8,330 nucleotides of DNA, from NCBI GenBank assembly GCA_024405255.1, contig JAKSOY010000197.1:1-8330 (forward strand), read 5' to 3'. This document shows positions 7,801 to 8,330 of this stretch, piece after piece. How positions within the stretch are numbered: position 1 is the first letter of the stretch; every line of letters starts with the position of its first letter. The translations under genes were made by a program, and so were the position numbers. The DNA is from Kiritimatiellia bacterium. GTDB taxonomy: Bacteria; Verrucomicrobiota; Kiritimatiellia; RFP12; UBA1067. Under the pieces are notes generated by a model that saw only the letters and a list, made by a program, of their open reading frames with translations, searched no databases and was not told where the DNA came from.

Positions 7801-8159
7801 ATGATGTGAAGACATGCTGGTATGGTGCTGTGTCAGCGGCGGAAGCCGCGACAAACCGATATGTGAAGTCATCGTGCGAATTGGGTCTCGTGCGGCTGAT
7901 GACTGATGCGACGAGTATCGGCCTTCGGGATTTTGTTCGGGCAGATGCCGATGTGGCGTTCAGTGTGTGGATCGATGGCGTACCGGTGGGAAATCCTGCG
8001 ATCGCCGGATTCGTCCAAACGCGTCCGTCGCTTTCAACAGGAACATGGCAGAATGCCATTCCCACGACCATTGATTTCCGCAACGGCCGTGTGACGGTCA
8101 GGGCCGATCCCGCGCAGACAAACGCCTTCTACCGAATCGCCATTCCCTCCGAACGCTGA
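4842..8159 (+). CDS. secreted multidomain alpha/beta-hydrolase, putative carbohydrate (acetylxylan-type) esterase
   Basis: The protein has 1105 residues counted from GTG 4842 (ATG 4845 is possible). Residues 1-20 or so are a signal peptide (hydrophobic YWVAAFCVATVLV, likely cleavage at VRA). Residues 90-370 form an alpha/beta-hydrolase close to acetylxylan-esterase-like proteins common in Planctomycetes and Verrucomicrobia. Landmarks are PCGHDNDGK (143-151), YDPFSQGER (173-181), the nucleophile motif GNSGGG with Ser239, GPQDAEQ (275-281), an acid in DDFFP (Asp311 or Asp312), and His349 in GPHGW. The triad therefore looks complete. Residues 430-655 resemble a second hydrolase domain without a GxSxG motif. 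Residues 655-760 are fibronectin-III-like, 767-920 LamG/ConA-like, and 955-1105 an unrecognised domain ending FYRIAIPSER. It most likely cleaves ester groups from a polysaccharide outside the cytoplasm; a peptidase or other esterase is possible. It is probably co-transcribed with the upstream lectin/beta-repeat gene. Confidence 0.88.
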   Translation: MMGRSYWVAAFCVATVLVRAADYGDALAQRVLPANMTHAAYDVAMAAIDAADRAADAAWGGLASSDAYRTHATRLRAAFIDAIGGLDLPRTPLRAQVTGTVQREGYSIEKVLFESRPGVYVTGLLFLPDPTRFAAPYPAYIVPCGHDNDGKGAAAYQRGGVQGALAGFAAFVYDPFSQGEREQVPGGLCCAPHNRYGALAELLGQSTARQRIWDGIRALDYLDTRSDIRHDGYGCMGNSGGGTETALLETVEPRIVAACPSCFISTLRDVYAANGPQDAEQQVFGELAFGFNHAGHVLAGGNAVRIHCNFDDFFPYAGACSTIAVVTNAARMCGLDVTRYGMTDVAGPHGWYESARTSSVQWMRRWLGGDLSALPIDVSACRALDNGFSLSSVDCGLTGTARYVTPTGRVKDLAGFRSVFDLLKDDLAAAVAARPVRSTTALGRIAAARAGIRDLSEIGATVRLAGEQTLADGVRVRREVFSFADGFPVPLVTFFPAGTPTGLILVTDTRARTIHINRVAEALASGRAIALVDLAAGGETGTLKHAFYGNSNADEEVAVMLYTLGRSLVGVRAEETIAVAAHLVELTGLRPVVVAHNRSVIPVAHAALVRRDLFEGIEQVSAPNSWASSIQTSESIPMANVVHGALLDYDWTDLVVAFQTAPAGTVAVTNIEKGTDFASVAITVSVAMREWGQTPGGAQLTVALAPTVETNAVVTRTFELPQSEEAQSVTADFTGLEAGGRYRVTATLVRDDWRVESVREFIAARETTWFSEDAESVVENPQWQGGVYTPPLTKAVQCESVLAATFVAGYADVASIPAPEGRAAVATILADDGRAEFVVWKGDFWEATGVRVANETPGELRFFFDRKAQTLTYRIRTAAGEQVLGEGALADETARPVEAFVLVGDWGWTAFDGFAFDINRIRDAAGNEWLDLAAAFAAGAPGPLEPLWRTEGVLPTERLGVLTVRDPMGWLDFSPIGARVLACEMTNDVKTCWYGAVSAAEAATNRYVKSSCELGLVRLMTDATSIGLRDFVRADADVAFSVWIDGVPVGNPAIAGFVQTRPSLSTGTWQNAIPTTIDFRNGRVTVRADPAQTNAFYRIAIPSER
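6129..6806 (+). other. second, apparently inactive alpha/beta-hydrolase-like domain within the esterase
   Basis: This covers residues 430-655 of the hydrolase protein. Segments fit a hydrolase core: strand LILVTDTR (503-510), strand ALVDLAAGGETG (530-541), helix EEVAVMLYTLGRSLVGVRAEE (555-575, partly listed by eye), strand RPVVVAH (590-596), helix VAHAALVRR, then SAPNSW (621-626) and NVVHGALLDYDWTDL (640-654). Where the nucleophile elbow (GxSxG) should follow the RPVVV strand, the sequence reads AHNRSV. After WTDL, where related domains continue toward the acid and His, the sequence becomes fibronectin-III-like instead. I infer a degenerate, truncated hydrolase copy with a structural or binding role. 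Confidence 0.5.
6807..7601 (+). other. fibronectin-III-like plus LamG/ConA-like accessory region of the esterase
   Basis: This covers residues 656-920. Residues 656-760 look like one fibronectin-III-type sandwich, with alternating strands and a closing 'GLEAGGRYRVTATLV' segment typical of the F/G strands. Residues 767-920 begin WFSEDAES and contain VVWKGDFWEATG and FFFDRKAQTLTYRI, then WTAFDGFAFD near the end, which suits a jelly-roll lectin fold. Such domains in secreted enzymes usually space the catalytic domain or bind glycan. Boundaries and fold are judged by eye. Confidence 0.45.
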
Positions 8160-8174
8160 ATCGTACGTGTGTGG

Positions 8175-8186
8175 AGACGAACGTCT
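8175..8186 (+). other. small hairpin downstream of the hydrolase gene
   Basis: AGAC (8175-8178) and GTCT (8183-8186) pair around a GAAC loop, and a flanking GG/CC pair could extend the stem past one bulged base. It starts 16 bases after the hydrolase stop codon. With no T tract it is not itself an intrinsic terminator, but it may protect the 3' end. Confidence 0.3.
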
Positions 8187-8189
8187 GCC

Positions 8190-8225
8190 CTCGGAACCCG
8201 CCGAGTTGGGTGGAATCCACATTTT
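8190..8225 (+). terminator. weak candidate terminator: two short hairpins then ATTTT
   Basis: CTCGG (8190-8194) pairs with CCGAG (8201-8205) around a 6-base loop. GTGG (8210-8213) pairs with CCAC (8217-8220) around AAT and is followed directly by ATTTT (8221-8225). The stems are only 4-5 bp and the T run is short, so this would be an inefficient intrinsic terminator. Its place between a stop codon and a good promoter is right for one. Confidence 0.3.
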
Positions 8226-8247
8226 GGGGGCAGGGAATTAGGATTTG

Positions 8248-8256
8248 TGCTATAAT
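8248..8256 (+). promoter_or_regulatory. extended -10 promoter for the next gene
   Basis: TGCTATAAT is a perfect extended -10 element (TGn plus TATAAT). The nearest -35-like TTGGGG (8224-8229) sits 21 bases upstream, too far for a normal -35, so the TGn motif probably compensates. Transcription would start near 8263, giving a leader of about 34 bases before the ATG at 8297. The flanking DNA is AT-richer than the genes. Confidence 0.6.
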
Positions 8257-8278
8257 ATGACCATGGCCGAGATTGGTC

Positions 8279-8284
8279 GAGGAG
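8279..8284 (+). promoter_or_regulatory. ribosome binding site for the partial downstream gene
   Basis: GAGGAG lies 12 bases before the ATG at 8297, slightly far but usable. It supports that start over the upstream ATG at 8263, which would lie almost at the predicted transcript start with no room for a ribosome binding site. Confidence 0.4.
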
Positions 8285-8296
8285 TTGAAAGTAGAT

Positions 8297-8330
8297 ATGA
8301 AAGTAACACACGTTTGTTGGATGGGGATGC
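8297..8330 (+). CDS. 5' end of a third gene, truncated by the window edge
   Basis: The reading frame from ATG 8297 gives MKVTHVCWMGM and runs off the window. A good extended -10 promoter and a Shine-Dalgarno site precede it, and the Lys at position 2 suits a gene start, possibly of a signal peptide. A competing frame from ATG 8263 (MAEIGRGVESRYESN...) is also open to the edge but would be almost leaderless. No family can be assigned from 11 codons. Having its own promoter suggests a separate transcription unit from the two large genes. Confidence 0.45.
   Translation, partial: MKVTHVCWMGM

Noticed and set aside
1..8330. CRISPR array, insertion sequence, tRNA/rRNA, toxin-antitoxin or phage module
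   Set aside because: No regularly spaced short repeats, terminal inverted repeats, transposase motifs or RNA-gene sequences were visible on either strand. Nearly all of the window is accounted for by the two large genes.

Overview
The window looks like part of a GC-rich bacterial chromosome. It carries two large genes for secreted proteins on the + strand, flanked by short AT-richer intergenic DNA, with the first codons of a third gene at the right edge. My best guess for the source is a gut or anaerobic member of the PVC group, most likely Kiritimatiellota or a related Lentisphaerae/Verrucomicrobia lineage. This rests on recalled protein style: a very large secreted protein opening with an 'LEYIESTGTQYINT' lectin-like module, followed by autotransporter-type beta-strand repeats but no outer-membrane barrel. 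It is not based on a marker gene.

Layout. Positions 1-85 hold a leader with a weak promoter candidate and a Shine-Dalgarno site. Positions 86-4819 encode a 1577-residue exported protein: a signal peptide, two tandem copies of a ~200-residue concanavalin A-like module, then over 1100 residues of beta-rich repeat. Positions 4842-8159 begin only 22 bases later and encode a 1105-residue exported alpha/beta-hydrolase (putative carbohydrate or acetylxylan-type esterase). Its first hydrolase domain keeps Ser, Asp and His. A second hydrolase-like domain appears to have lost its nucleophile and C-terminal half, and is followed by a fibronectin-III-like domain, a LamG-like domain and an unrecognised tail. 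Positions 8160-8296 are non-coding, with three small hairpins, an extended -10 promoter and a Shine-Dalgarno site; a third gene probably starts at 8297.

The two complete genes are co-directional and nearly abutting, so they are probably co-transcribed. A reasonable reading is that the first product is a long surface or matrix stalk with glycan-binding modules and the second de-esterifies a polysaccharide, both outside the cytoplasm. That functional link is inferred from context. I saw no RNA gene, CRISPR array, insertion sequence, phage gene or defence module. The genuinely odd points are the duplicated lectin head on a barrel-less autotransporter-like stalk, the half-degenerate double hydrolase, and a hairpin made of Shine-Dalgarno and anti-Shine-Dalgarno sequence just upstream of the second gene.
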